A stretch of 64,000 nt of DNA from Pseudomonas haemolytica (GTDB lineage Bacteria > Pseudomonadota > Gammaproteobacteria > Pseudomonadales > Pseudomonadaceae). A program made the position numbers and the translations under genes. Location: assembly GCF_009659625.1 (NCBI RefSeq), contig NZ_VOIW01000011.1, forward strand, positions 16,496 through 80,495, in the 5' to 3' direction. Shown piece by piece: positions 7,760-16,488 of the stretch (position 1 is the first letter of the stretch; every line of letters starts with the position of its first letter). The notes under the pieces are model-generated. The model saw only the letters and a list, made by a program, of their open reading frames with translations. It made no database searches and was not told the DNA's origin.

Positions 7760-7867
7760 AAAACCAATGTGGGAGGGGGCTTGCTCCCGATAGCGGTGGA
7801 CCAGTCGATAAATCTGTTGACTGACACTCTGCTATCGGGAGCAAGCCCCCTCCCACATTTGGTTTTG
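7760..7867. repeat. REPIN: inverted pair of REP sequences
   Basis: Two near-perfect inverted copies of a fluorescens-group REP sequence. The left arm contains TGTGGGAGGGGGCTTGCTCC and the right arm its complement GGAGCAAGCCCCCTCCCACA. The flanking AAAACCA and TGGTTTTG are also inverted. The inner spacer is about 40 bases. It lies between the convergent ompW and the gene at 7875, fills most of that gap and could also act as a terminator for both. This copy has GGGAGGGGG...CTCC where the copy at 13194 has GGGAGCGGG...CTCGCGA. Confidence 0.93.
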
Positions 7868-7874
7868 TGGTATT

Positions 7875-8759
7875 TCAGCTGTGGCGGTAGAACCGATCCA
7901 ATAGCGCCGGAAGCCCTGCCCGCCACGCCCGTGGCTTGATACCAAAGGTATGCAGGATTTTCTTGCAGGCCAGTACCGCGTGCTGCGGTTCATCCGCCGC
8001 ATCCGGCCGGGCAGCGTGGGCCTGGGCGGTCGGTGACTCGATGGCCAGCGCGTGGAAGTTACGCGCTTCGGTGAGGATCGCCTGGCCCAGGGCCAGCGGC
8101 GTGGTCGCCTCATGCCCGGCGTAGTGGTAGGTGCCCCACAGCGGCGCCGCGCAATCGAGCTGCTTGAGCACCGAGATGATCACCCGTGCGGCATCGTCTA
8201 CCGGGGTCGGGTTGCCGCGCCGGTCGTCCGCCATCAGTAACTCATCGGGTTTCTCGGCCCGGGCCAGGAAACGCCCGAGGGTGCCGTCGATACTGTCATC
8301 CAGCAACCAGCCAAACCGCAGCAGCACATGTTGCGGGCAGGTGGCGCGCACGCTTTGTTCGATACGCCATAACGCCTGGCCGCGCAGGCCCAGGGGCACC
8401 GGCTCGTCTTTTTCGCTGTAGGCGGTGGCGCGGGAGCCATCGAACACGCGGTAGCTGGACGGTTGCAACAGGGTGATGCTGTGGTGTTGGCACAGTTCAG
8501 CCAAGCGCTCGATAGCGAATTCCTGGCTGGCCAGGCGGGTTTCGCTCACGGCTTCGGCCTGAAACCAGTCGAAATAGTAGGCGAGGTTGATCAACGCATC
8601 GGGACGGGTGTCGTCGAGCAATTGGGTGAGGCTCGCGGCATCCCAGCCGTCTTGGGGCGGTTTGGGTGCGAGGAAACCGATGTCTTCCTCTGCACCGAGG
8701 CGAATCAGCGCCTGCCCGAGGGCATTCCCGCCGCCCAGTAACATAAGGCGCATTCGCAT
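7875..8759 (-). CDS. Sugar nucleotide-binding / RmlD-like NAD(P)-dependent reductase
   Basis: A 294-residue short-chain dehydrogenase of the extended, RmlD-like type. The N-terminal Rossmann glycine motif is LLGGGNALGQALIRLGA (about 7-23). It is followed by DALINLAYYFDWF and SSYRVFDG, the positions where this group places its substrate and catalytic residues. The canonical YxxxK is not obvious (AYSEKDEPVPLG is the nearest stretch), so enzymatic activity is uncertain and a binding or regulatory role is possible. No sugar-biosynthesis genes are nearby. It is convergent with ompW across a REPIN and divergent from lhr. In PAO1 the homologue after oprG is PA4068, by memory. Confidence 0.8.
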   Translation of the reverse strand: MRMRLMLLGGGNALGQALIRLGAEEDIGFLAPKPPQDGWDAASLTQLLDDTRPDALINLAYYFDWFQAEAVSETRLASQEFAIERLAELCQHHSITLLQPSSYRVFDGSRATAYSEKDEPVPLGLRGQALWRIEQSVRATCPQHVLLRFGWLLDDSIDGTLGRFLARAEKPDELLMADDRRGNPTPVDDAARVIISVLKQLDCAAPLWGTYHYAGHEATTPLALGQAILTEARNFHALAIESPTAQAHAARPDAADEPQHAVLACKKILHTFGIKPRAWRAGLPALLDRFYRHS

Positions 8760-8926
8760 AGATTGAGCAGGCCCGGTCTGTTTGGAACGATGGTTGTTGT
8801 CGGCAGGCGCGTGAGCCTTGCCGTAGGTTTATTCCAGAATCGTTGCATTTTGCGGGTTTGTAGCGCAACCGTCACGGATAAAGTACGTGTTTGCAACTTG
8901 TTGGAGCAGGTGGCATCAATCACTAC

Positions 8927-11900
8927 ATGAACAGCCCCGAATCAACGGACAGCGCACTGGACGGATTCCACCCCGCCGTCAGCACCTGGTTCCGTAACAC
9001 TTTCCCTTCGGTGACCGGCGCACAGGCCCAGGCGTGGCCCCTGATTCGCCAGCGCCGCTCAACGCTGATCGCCGCGCCCACCGGTTCCGGCAAGACCCTT
9101 ACCGCCTTTCTCGCGGTGCTGGACGAACTGGTGCATCAAGGCTTGGCCAACGGTGGGCACCTGCCGGATGAAACACGGGTGGTCTACGTATCGCCGCTCA
9201 AGGCACTTTCCAATGACATCCAGATCAACCTGCAAACCCCGTTGGCTGGCATAACCGAGCACCTTGAAAAGCTGGGCCTGCCACCGCTGGTCATCCGCAC
9301 CGCCGTGCGCACCGGCGACACCCCGCAAAAAGACCGCACGCAGATGCGCAAGCGCGCGCCGCATATCCTGGTGACCACCCCGGAATCGCTCTACGTGCTG
9401 CTGGGTTCGGATTCCGGCCGGCGTATGCTCGCCAGCACGCGCACGGTGATCGTCGATGAAATCCACGCCATCGCCGCCGGCAAGCGCGGCAGTCACCTGG
9501 CGCTAAGCCTGGAGCGCCTGCAAGCACTGTGTGACGAGCCGTTGACGCGCATCGGTTTGTCGGCCACGCAAAAACCCATCGAAGCCGTCGCACGCTTTTT
9601 GGTCGGCACCGGGTGTGATTGCGCCATCGTCGATATCGGCCACGCTCGCCCCCGCGACCTGGCGATCGAAGTACCACCGGTGCCGCTTTCGGCGGTGATG
9701 GCCAACGATGTGTGGGAACTGATTTACGACCGCCTTGCGCTATTGGCCCGCGAGCACCGCACCACGCTGGTATTCGTCAACACCCGACGCCTGGCCGAAC
9801 GCCTGGCCCGCCACTTGAGCGAGCGCCTGGGCAAGACCGCCGTGGCGGCCCACCATGGCAGCCTGGCCAAGGAGCTGCGCCTGGACGCCGAGCAACGCCT
9901 CAAGGCTGGCGAACTGCAAGTGTTGATCGCCACCGCGTCCCTGGAGTTGGGGATAGATATCGGCGAGGTGGATCTGGTCTGCCAGATCGGCTCGCCCGGT
10001 TCGATCAATGGTTTTCTGCAACGGGTCGGCCGCTCCGGGCACCAGGTCGGCGGCACGCCCAAAGGGCGCCTGTTCGCCACTACCCGCGACGACCTGATCG
10101 AATGCGCCGCCCTGCTCGATTGCGTGCGCCGTGGCGAGCTGGACACCTTGCACATCCCCGTGGCGCCGCTGGACGTGCTGGCCCAGCAGATCATCGCCGA
10201 GGTCAGCGCCAGGGAGTGGCCAGAACAGGCGCTGCTGGAGCTTATCCACCGCGCCGCGCCCTACGCCGAACTGGATGAGCGCCACTACCAGGCCCTGTTG
10301 CAGATGCTCAGCGAAGGCTATAACGGCCGCCAAGGCATGCGCAGCGCCTACCTGCACCGTGACGCCGTGACCCATACCCTGCGCGGCCGCCGTGGCGCCA
10401 GGCTCACGGCGGTGACCAGCGGCGGCACCATCCCCGACAACGCCGACTACAGCGTGTTGCTGGAGCCGCAAAGCCTGAATATCGGTAGCGTCAACGAAGA
10501 CTTCGCGGTGGAAAGCATTGCAGGGGATATCTTCCAGCTCGGCAACACCTCCTACCGCATCCTGCGGGTGGAAGCCGGTAAGGTGCGGGTCGAGGACGCC
10601 CAGGGCCAACCGCCGACCATTCCGTTCTGGCTGGGTGAAGCGCCCGGGCGCAGCAACGAGCTGTCGATAGCCATGGCGCGCTTGCAAGGGCAGTTGGACA
10701 GCTTGCTCGGCGCCACACCCGGCAACCTGCAACCAGCCCTCGACTGGCTCACCGGCACCTTGGGCCTCAATCGTGCCAGCGCCGAACAACTACTGGATTA
10801 CCTGGCCCGCACGCGCCAGGCCCTGAGCGCCCTGCCGTCCCAGGACACGTTGATCATGGAGCGTTTTTTCGACGCGTCCGGCGGCACTCAACTGATCATC
10901 CACACGCCGTTTGGCAGCCGCCTCAACAGAGCCTGGGGCTTGGCCCTGCGCAAGCGTTTTTGCCGCACGTTCAACTTCGAGCTGCAAGCGGCGGCCAGTG
11001 AAAATGCCATCGTACTGTCGTTGTCCACCAGCCACAGCTTCGCGCTGGATGAGGTGTGGCGTTACCTCAACAGCAACAGTGCTGAACACATCCTGATCCA
11101 GGCGGTGCTGGATGCGCCGTTGTTCGGCGTGCGCTGGCGCTGGAATGCCGGCGTGGCCCTGGCGTTGCCGCGTTATACCGGCGGGCGCAAGGTGGCGCCG
11201 CAGATCCAGCGCATGAAGAGCGAAGACCTGATCGCCAGCGTGTTCCCCGACCAGATCGCCTGCCTGGAAAACCTCGCTAGCGAACGCGAAATCCCCAACC
11301 ACCCGCTGGTGGAACAGACCCTCGACGACTGCCTGCACGAAGCCATGGACAGCGACGCCTGGCTGGCGTTGCTGCGGCGCATGGAGCGCGGTGACGTGCG
11401 GTTGATCAGCCGAGATCTGCCCGCGCCCTCGCCCATGGCTGCAGAAATCCTCAGCGCTAAACCCTACACCTTCCTCGACGATGCGCCCCTGGAAGAACGC
11501 CGCACCCAGGCGGTGCTCAACCGCCGTTGGAGCGACCCACAGAGCACCGACAACCTGGGCGCACTGGATGCCGACGCCATCGCCGGTGTACGCGAAGAAG
11601 CCTGGCCGGCGCCCAATGGCCTGGATGAAATGCATGAGGCGCTGATGAGCCTGGCGTGCATCGCCGCTAGCGAAGTCACAGCGCAATGGGCTGCATGGCT
11701 GCAGGCATTGGCCAAAGCCGGGCGGGCCTATCAGTTGCACAACGGAATCTGGGTCGCCGTGGAGCGCTTGAGTTGTTTGCAGGCGATTTATCCTAACGAC
11801 CTGCCGCTGCTCCCAGGTTTCGATGAGCCTTGGACCCTTGAGGACGCATTGGTGGAAGTGCTGCGTGCGCGCCTCAGTGGTTTTGGCCCGCTGACCCTGA

Positions 11901-13174
11901 TCGAGATCGCCGCGCCCTTGGCATTACCGGTGGCGGCGATCACTCAGGCGTTGGCACGCCTGGAGCAGGAAGGCTACGTGCTACGCGGCCACTTCACCCC
12001 CGGCGCGGGTGAGGAGCAATGGTGCGAACGCCATTTGCTGGCGCGTATTCATCGCTACACGGTCAAGCGCCTGCGCAGGGAAATCGAGCCGGTGGCGTTG
12101 CAGGACTTCATGCGCTTTCTGTTCGATTGGCAGCACCTGTCTGAGAGCACCCGCGGCCAGGGCAGCGCTGTGCTGGCGCAGATAGTCAGCCAGTTCGAAG
12201 GCTATGCCGCCGCCACTTCGGCCTGGGACACTGACCTGCTCAGCGCGCGCATCAAGGATTACTCACCCACGTGGCTCGATGACCTGTGCCGCAGCGGCAA
12301 ACTGGTATGGACGCGCTTGAGCAACAAGGCCAGCGCCATGGCGTTGCGCAGTACACCAGTGGTTTTGCTACCCCGTAGCCAGGTCGCGCTGTGGAGCGAG
12401 CTGACCGAACCCACCGACAGCACCTCGTTGTCGCCCAAGGCGCAGAAGGTCCACCTGGCCCTGCGCGAGCAGGGCGCACTGTTTTTCGATGAGCTGATAC
12501 ACGAAGCCCATTTGCTGCGCAGCGAACTGGAGACTGCGTTGCAGGAACTGGTAGGCGCCGGCTTGGTGAACGCCGATAGCTTCGCCGGGCTGCGCGCCCT
12601 GACCACGCCCGCCAGCAAGCGCCAGGCGCGCAGCAGTCGACGTGGGCGCGGGGCGTTTATCGGCGGTATGGATGATGCCGGGCGTTGGGCATTGATTCGC
12701 CGCTCGTCGACCGCCTCCGGCCCGCATTCGGCTGAAACCCTGGAGCATGTGGCAATGACCCTGCTACGCCGTTATGGCGTGGTGTTCTGGCGTTTGCTGG
12801 AGCGCGAGGCGGATTGGCTGCCGAGTTGGCGCGAGTTACTGCGTACCTTCCACCGGCTGGAGGCGCGAGGTGAGATTCGTGGCGGGCGGTTTGTCAGTGG
12901 GTTGGCGGGTGAGCAGTTTGCGTTGCCGGAGGCGATCCCGTTGCTGCGTGAGGTCCGGAGACGGCCCCATGATGGGAGTTTGGTCGCGGTGTGTGGGGCC
13001 GACCCGTTGAACCTGGTCGGTACGCTGCTGCCGGGGGCCAAGGTGCCCGCGGTAAGCGGTAATCGGGTTGTGTATCGCGATGGGGTGCCGGCGGCGGTAA
13101 TGGTGGCGGGTAAACAACAGATATTGCTCGAGTTGGATCAGCAGGCGGTGCAGGAAAAGTTGATCAGACATTGA
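8927..13174 (+). CDS. lhr: Large ATP-dependent helicase Lhr
   Basis: Lhr is a superfamily 2 helicase unwinding DNA:DNA and RNA:DNA hybrids, linked to DNA repair. The 1415-residue product has full bacterial length. Motifs read in order: APTGSGKT (50-57, Walker A), VYVSPLKAL (Ia), VTTPESLYVLL (Ib), DEIH (II), LSATQ (III), then in the second RecA domain FVNTRRLAERLARHL (IV), TASLELGIDIG (V) and QRVGRSGH (VI). The Lhr core winged helix and the long C-terminal half follow. The ATG at 8927 is used; an in-frame TTG at 8891 is possible and GGAG near 8901 would serve it less well. It is a single gene between the RmlD-like gene and a REPIN, a place where I do not recall it in PAO1. Confidence 0.95.
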   Translation: MNSPESTDSALDGFHPAVSTWFRNTFPSVTGAQAQAWPLIRQRRSTLIAAPTGSGKTLTAFLAVLDELVHQGLANGGHLPDETRVVYVSPLKALSNDIQINLQTPLAGITEHLEKLGLPPLVIRTAVRTGDTPQKDRTQMRKRAPHILVTTPESLYVLLGSDSGRRMLASTRTVIVDEIHAIAAGKRGSHLALSLERLQALCDEPLTRIGLSATQKPIEAVARFLVGTGCDCAIVDIGHARPRDLAIEVPPVPLSAVMANDVWELIYDRLALLAREHRTTLVFVNTRRLAERLARHLSERLGKTAVAAHHGSLAKELRLDAEQRLKAGELQVLIATASLELGIDIGEVDLVCQIGSPGSINGFLQRVGRSGHQVGGTPKGRLFATTRDDLIECAALLDCVRRGELDTLHIPVAPLDVLAQQIIAEVSAREWPEQALLELIHRAAPYAELDERHYQALLQMLSEGYNGRQGMRSAYLHRDAVTHTLRGRRGARLTAVTSGGTIPDNADYSVLLEPQSLNIGSVNEDFAVESIAGDIFQLGNTSYRILRVEAGKVRVEDAQGQPPTIPFWLGEAPGRSNELSIAMARLQGQLDSLLGATPGNLQPALDWLTGTLGLNRASAEQLLDYLARTRQALSALPSQDTLIMERFFDASGGTQLIIHTPFGSRLNRAWGLALRKRFCRTFNFELQAAASENAIVLSLSTSHSFALDEVWRYLNSNSAEHILIQAVLDAPLFGVRWRWNAGVALALPRYTGGRKVAPQIQRMKSEDLIASVFPDQIACLENLASEREIPNHPLVEQTLDDCLHEAMDSDAWLALLRRMERGDVRLISRDLPAPSPMAAEILSAKPYTFLDDAPLEERRTQAVLNRRWSDPQSTDNLGALDADAIAGVREEAWPAPNGLDEMHEALMSLACIAASEVTAQWAAWLQALAKAGRAYQLHNGIWVAVERLSCLQAIYPNDLPLLPGFDEPWTLEDALVEVLRARLSGFGPLTLIEIAAPLALPVAAITQALARLEQEGYVLRGHFTPGAGEEQWCERHLLARIHRYTVKRLRREIEPVALQDFMRFLFDWQHLSESTRGQGSAVLAQIVSQFEGYAAATSAWDTDLLSARIKDYSPTWLDDLCRSGKLVWTRLSNKASAMALRSTPVVLLPRSQVALWSELTEPTDSTSLSPKAQKVHLALREQGALFFDELIHEAHLLRSELETALQELVGAGLVNADSFAGLRALTTPASKRQARSSRRGRGAFIGGMDDAGRWALIRRSSTASGPHSAETLEHVAMTLLRRYGVVFWRLLEREADWLPSWRELLRTFHRLEARGEIRGGRFVSGLAGEQFALPEAIPLLREVRRRPHDGSLVAVCGADPLNLVGTLLPGAKVPAVSGNRVVYRDGVPAAVMVAGKQQILLELDQQAVQEKLIRH

Positions 13175-13193
13175 ACCTAGGTTGACTTTGAGG

Positions 13194-13290
13194 GCCTCTT
13201 CGCGAGCAAGCCCGCTCCCACATTGGGACCGGGTACATCCTTGGAATACGGTCAGAATGTGGGAGCGGGCTTGCTCGCGAAGGCGTCGGC
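13194..13290. repeat. REPIN: inverted pair of REP sequences
   Basis: Left arm CTTCGCGAGCAAGCCCGCTC and right arm GAGCGGGCTTGCTCGCGAAG are exact complements that continue into CCCACATT / AATGTGGG. The spacer is about 35 bases. It fills the gap between the convergent lhr and the MscS gene. The type is the classical fluorescens-group REP, which is mobilised in trans by RAYT transposases; no RAYT gene is present in this window. Confidence 0.95.
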
Positions 13291-13305
13291 CCAGTCACCC
13301 TGTAA

Positions 13306-15396
13306 TTATTGAGGACGCGCCTGCTCCGTCAACACCAGCGCGTCCGGCTCATCCACCTGCGCCACGCGCTTAGGCAGCAACACCTGCTGTGGATAAGTCT
13401 GCGCGAAGTGCACCTCATCGCAGTTATCCACAAGCTTTTTCAAGCGCTGGTTAAACGCCCGGCTGACCGCATATTGCCCACCCGACACCGTACGGAACTG
13501 TGCAGTGAGCACCACGCCATTGAGATCCATCTTGTCCACGCCGAACACCTCCAATGGCCCTTGCAGGTTGTACTTGAGGAACACATCGTCACGGATCGAC
13601 TGGCCTGCTTCACGGATCAGCTCAACGGCCTTGTCCACGTCGGTGTCGTAGGTGAACTGCACCGAGAAGAACGCATAGGCGAATTGCCGCGACTGGTTGG
13701 TGACCGCCTTGATCTGCCCGAACGGCACCGAATGCACAAAACCCTTGCCGTCGCGCAGGCGCAACGTGCGGATGGTCAGGCCCTCGACGGTGCCGGCGTG
13801 GCCGGAGTCGAGCACCACCCAGTCACCGATAGACAGGGTGTCTTCGATGATGATGAACAGGCCGGTGATCACGTCCTGCACCAATTGCTGGGAACCGAAA
13901 CCAATGGCCAGGCCGACCACCCCGGCACCCGCCAGCAGTGGCGCGACGTTGATACCCAGGTTAGCCATGGTCGTGATCGCACAAATCACCACCAGGATGA
14001 TCTTCACCGCATTACGCAGCAGCGGCAGAATGGTCTTGACCCGCGTGCTGGGCTGGCGGCTGGAGCGTTTGTTCACCGGGGGTTTGAGGGCTTCCTGGAT
14101 CGCCGTGTCGAGTACCACCCAGAACAGCCAGGTCACCAACAGGATCAGGCCGATGCTGCTGAGCGAGTCACTGATGGCCCGGCCCACCGAGTTGCGCTGA
14201 GCAAATTCGAACAGCGAAACACCCCAGATGCGCCCAAGTATCTCGATAAACGCGATCGCCATGACGATGCGCAAGATCGCGTGCAACAAACTGAGAAAGC
14301 GTTCCTTGTAGGCACTGCTGCGCTGGATCGACACCTGGCTGCGGGACTTGAACAGGTGTTGCAACACGGTGCTGAGAAACACCGTGCCGATCAGCAGCAG
14401 CGTGGTGAACAACGCACAACGCAGGGCCTTCTGATTGTCGTCGCCGGCACCGATCAGGTTAACCGCCGAAACCAGCACCATCAACAGAATCGGCCAATAC
14501 CAGAGCCCGGAAAACACCCGCAACGACTGCTGCAAGGCTGGGTGTTTGAGACGCTGGGCCAACGGCCGGTTACGGATCAAATGGGCCACCGGCCGACGCA
14601 GGCGCACCACCAATACCCCAAAAATCACCGCCGCAAACAGGCCCGTGAATACCGCGATGCTGCTGGTGATATTGCCGCCCAACTGACGGGCGATCTGCGG
14701 GCTGGTCAGCGCGTCACTGAGGGCAGCAAGAAAGCCGATCAGGAACAGCGGTCTGGGGCAGTAATCACGAATAATCTGCACGGCAGGCCGCTTGTGCCCG
14801 ACGTTGAACATGACGATGACGCACAACAACATCGAGGTGGAAAAAATGCCGCTGCTGGTGGCATAGGCAAAACACAGCGCCAGCGCACGGCCCACTGACG
14901 CGGGTAAAAAGTGACTGACGTAGAGGGTCAGCGGCAGGCAGATTAGCGCTGGAATCGTGTAGGGCACCACGTAGCCGAGCAAGCCTTGCAGGCGCTGGCG
15001 TCGTGCGACGAACGGACGCCGGCCCGACCGCTGCACGATCCAGCGCCCCAGCAGCGTCAACACGGCAAAAGCACCGATCCATACCCCGGACAACAACAGG
15101 AAGTCGCCGGCCACGCTCCACGGCGAACGCGCGGCTGTCTGGTCTACCAACCGCCCGACTTCATCCGCCGCCCGGTCGGCGCGCAGGCGCCAGGCGTCGA
15201 CGAGGTTTTGGTTGAGGTCGAGCTTGTCCTGCACGTCATCGATGCTGGAACTGATGGCCCCGAGCAGCCCGCCCTCCACCAGCAGCTCCGGTTTTGCCGG
15301 CGTTTCGGTGGCGGGCGCAGTGGCCGCGGCTTGTAGCGCACCGTTGCCACACAACAGCAGCGCGGCAAGCAGTAATGCAGTCTTTAGATTCAGCAA
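13306..15396 (-). CDS. Large MscS-family mechanosensitive channel (YbiO-like)
   Basis: A 696-residue inner-membrane channel opening under membrane tension to release solutes during osmotic downshock. The protein has a signal-like N-terminus (MLNLKTALLLAALLLCGNGA), a periplasmic helical stretch (about 45-85) and many membrane helices. The conserved MscS pore helix and beta domain follow (GVVGLAIGFGSQQLVQDVITGLFIIIEDTLSIGDWV, split by position around 490-525). YbiO of E. coli is of similar size and plan, but I do not assign orthology. The start codon is TTG at 15396 with GGAG 8 bases before it; no ATG gives a better N-terminus. The 211 bases upstream carry no gene before the DUF72 remnant. Confidence 0.9.
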   Translation of the reverse strand: MLNLKTALLLAALLLCGNGALQAAATAPATETPAKPELLVEGGLLGAISSSIDDVQDKLDLNQNLVDAWRLRADRAADEVGRLVDQTAARSPWSVAGDFLLLSGVWIGAFAVLTLLGRWIVQRSGRRPFVARRQRLQGLLGYVVPYTIPALICLPLTLYVSHFLPASVGRALALCFAYATSSGIFSTSMLLCVIVMFNVGHKRPAVQIIRDYCPRPLFLIGFLAALSDALTSPQIARQLGGNITSSIAVFTGLFAAVIFGVLVVRLRRPVAHLIRNRPLAQRLKHPALQQSLRVFSGLWYWPILLMVLVSAVNLIGAGDDNQKALRCALFTTLLLIGTVFLSTVLQHLFKSRSQVSIQRSSAYKERFLSLLHAILRIVMAIAFIEILGRIWGVSLFEFAQRNSVGRAISDSLSSIGLILLVTWLFWVVLDTAIQEALKPPVNKRSSRQPSTRVKTILPLLRNAVKIILVVICAITTMANLGINVAPLLAGAGVVGLAIGFGSQQLVQDVITGLFIIIEDTLSIGDWVVLDSGHAGTVEGLTIRTLRLRDGKGFVHSVPFGQIKAVTNQSRQFAYAFFSVQFTYDTDVDKAVELIREAGQSIRDDVFLKYNLQGPLEVFGVDKMDLNGVVLTAQFRTVSGGQYAVSRAFNQRLKKLVDNCDEVHFAQTYPQQVLLPKRVAQVDEPDALVLTEQARPQ

Positions 15397-15607
15397 AACA
15401 GCGGGCTCCTTCAGCAGGGTCTGTAAGGAACTGACGGGATTAAGCCTTGATCGTTCCCCTGCGTTGCCGGGTACTGACTTTCAATAGGGGAGCAGGTCCT
15501 CTCACATTTGCACCCTGTACCGCCTGTAGGAATGTGGAAACTTTCAGTTAAATATCGCAGTCATCCCAGAACGGAGGTCAATCGACCCATCATCCACGGG
15601 AGCAACC

Positions 15608-15715
15608 ATGGCGGCGATTCACATCGGCATTTCCGGCTGGCGCTACACGCCCTGGCGCGGGGACTTCTACCCCGAGGGGCTGACTCAGTTGCCGGAACCA
15701 GGAGTATTGCCATGA
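15608..15715 (+). pseudogene. Remnant of a DUF72 gene (internal deletion)
   Basis: A 35-codon frame, MAAIHIGISGWRYTPWRGDF followed by YPEGLTQ, which is the unmistakable start of DUF72-family proteins (normally about 240-290 residues). After residue 27 the family sequence stops and LPEPGVLP leads to a stop codon. That stop overlaps the ATG of the next gene (ATGA). I read this as an in-frame internal deletion that removed almost the entire gene but kept its start, ribosome site (GGGAGCAACC before the ATG) and the coupling to the downstream endonuclease-like gene. A short functional leader peptide is an alternative reading. Confidence 0.8.
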
Positions 15716-16488
15716 CCCATCCCGAACTGATCCCCGTCACGCCGACCGCTGCCATCACGCGTTTCACCGTGTTGACGGTCAATATCCACAAGGGCTTCAC
15801 TGCGCTGAATCGGCGTTTCATTTTGCCCGAACTGCGCGAGGCGGTGCGTAGCGTGGGCGCCGACATGGTGTTCCTGCAGGAAATCCACGGCACCCATGAA
15901 CACCACCCTCAGCGCTACAGCGACTGGCCGAAAATGCCGCAATATGAATTTCTCGCTGACAGCATCTGGCCGCAATTTGCCTATGGTCGGAATGCGGTCT
16001 ACCCCCATGGCGACCATGGCAATGCGTTGCTGTCGAAATTCCAGATCGTGCGTTACGACAACCTCGATATCTCTCAAAGTGGTCATGAAAACCGTGGCCT
16101 GCTGCATTGCGTATTGCGCCTGCCGGGCAGCGGGCAAGAGGTGCATGCGATCTGTATCCATCTGGGGTTGCGCGAGGTGCATCGCCAGCAGCAATTGCGC
16201 TTGCTGGAGCAACGTATCAGCGAGATTCCCGCCGATGCGCCGTTGGTGGTTGCCGGCGACTTCAACGACTGGCGGCAAAAGGCCGACCTGAGCCAAAGCG
16301 GCCTTCAGGAAGTGTTCATCCACGCCCACGGCAAGCCGGCGCGCACGTTCCCGGCACGCCTGCCGCTGCTGCCCCTGGATCGGATTTATGTGCGCAACCT
16401 GACGATCCATAACCCGCGGGTGCTCACCACCCGGCCCTGGTCCCATCTCTCGGATCATGTACCGCTGTCGGTGGAGATTGAGCTATGA
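15712..16488 (+). CDS. ybhP: Endonuclease/exonuclease/phosphatase family protein (YbhP-like)
   Basis: A 258-residue metal-dependent phosphoesterase of the EEP fold shared by exonuclease III, DNase I and sphingomyelinases. Active-site motifs are present: NIHKGF (24-29), FLQEIHG with the metal-binding Glu57, VVAGDFNDWR and the terminal LSDHVPL with the catalytic Asp-His. There is no signal peptide. The ATG at 15712 follows AGGAG and overlaps the stop of the DUF72 remnant, and the stop overlaps clsB in ATGA fashion. The order ybhP-clsB-ybhN is the same as the E. coli operon, so a role in phospholipid or lipid-headgroup turnover is more likely than DNA repair; this is inferred from context. Confidence 0.88.
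   Translation: MTHPELIPVTPTAAITRFTVLTVNIHKGFTALNRRFILPELREAVRSVGADMVFLQEIHGTHEHHPQRYSDWPKMPQYEFLADSIWPQFAYGRNAVYPHGDHGNALLSKFQIVRYDNLDISQSGHENRGLLHCVLRLPGSGQEVHAICIHLGLREVHRQQQLRLLEQRISEIPADAPLVVAGDFNDWRQKADLSQSGLQEVFIHAHGKPARTFPARLPLLPLDRIYVRNLTIHNPRVLTTRPWSHLSDHVPLSVEIEL

Noticed and set aside
13309..14898. Plus-strand frame of 529 codons within the MscS gene
   Set aside because: Shadow of the channel gene; composition rich in His, Gln and Arg as expected of an antisense frame.
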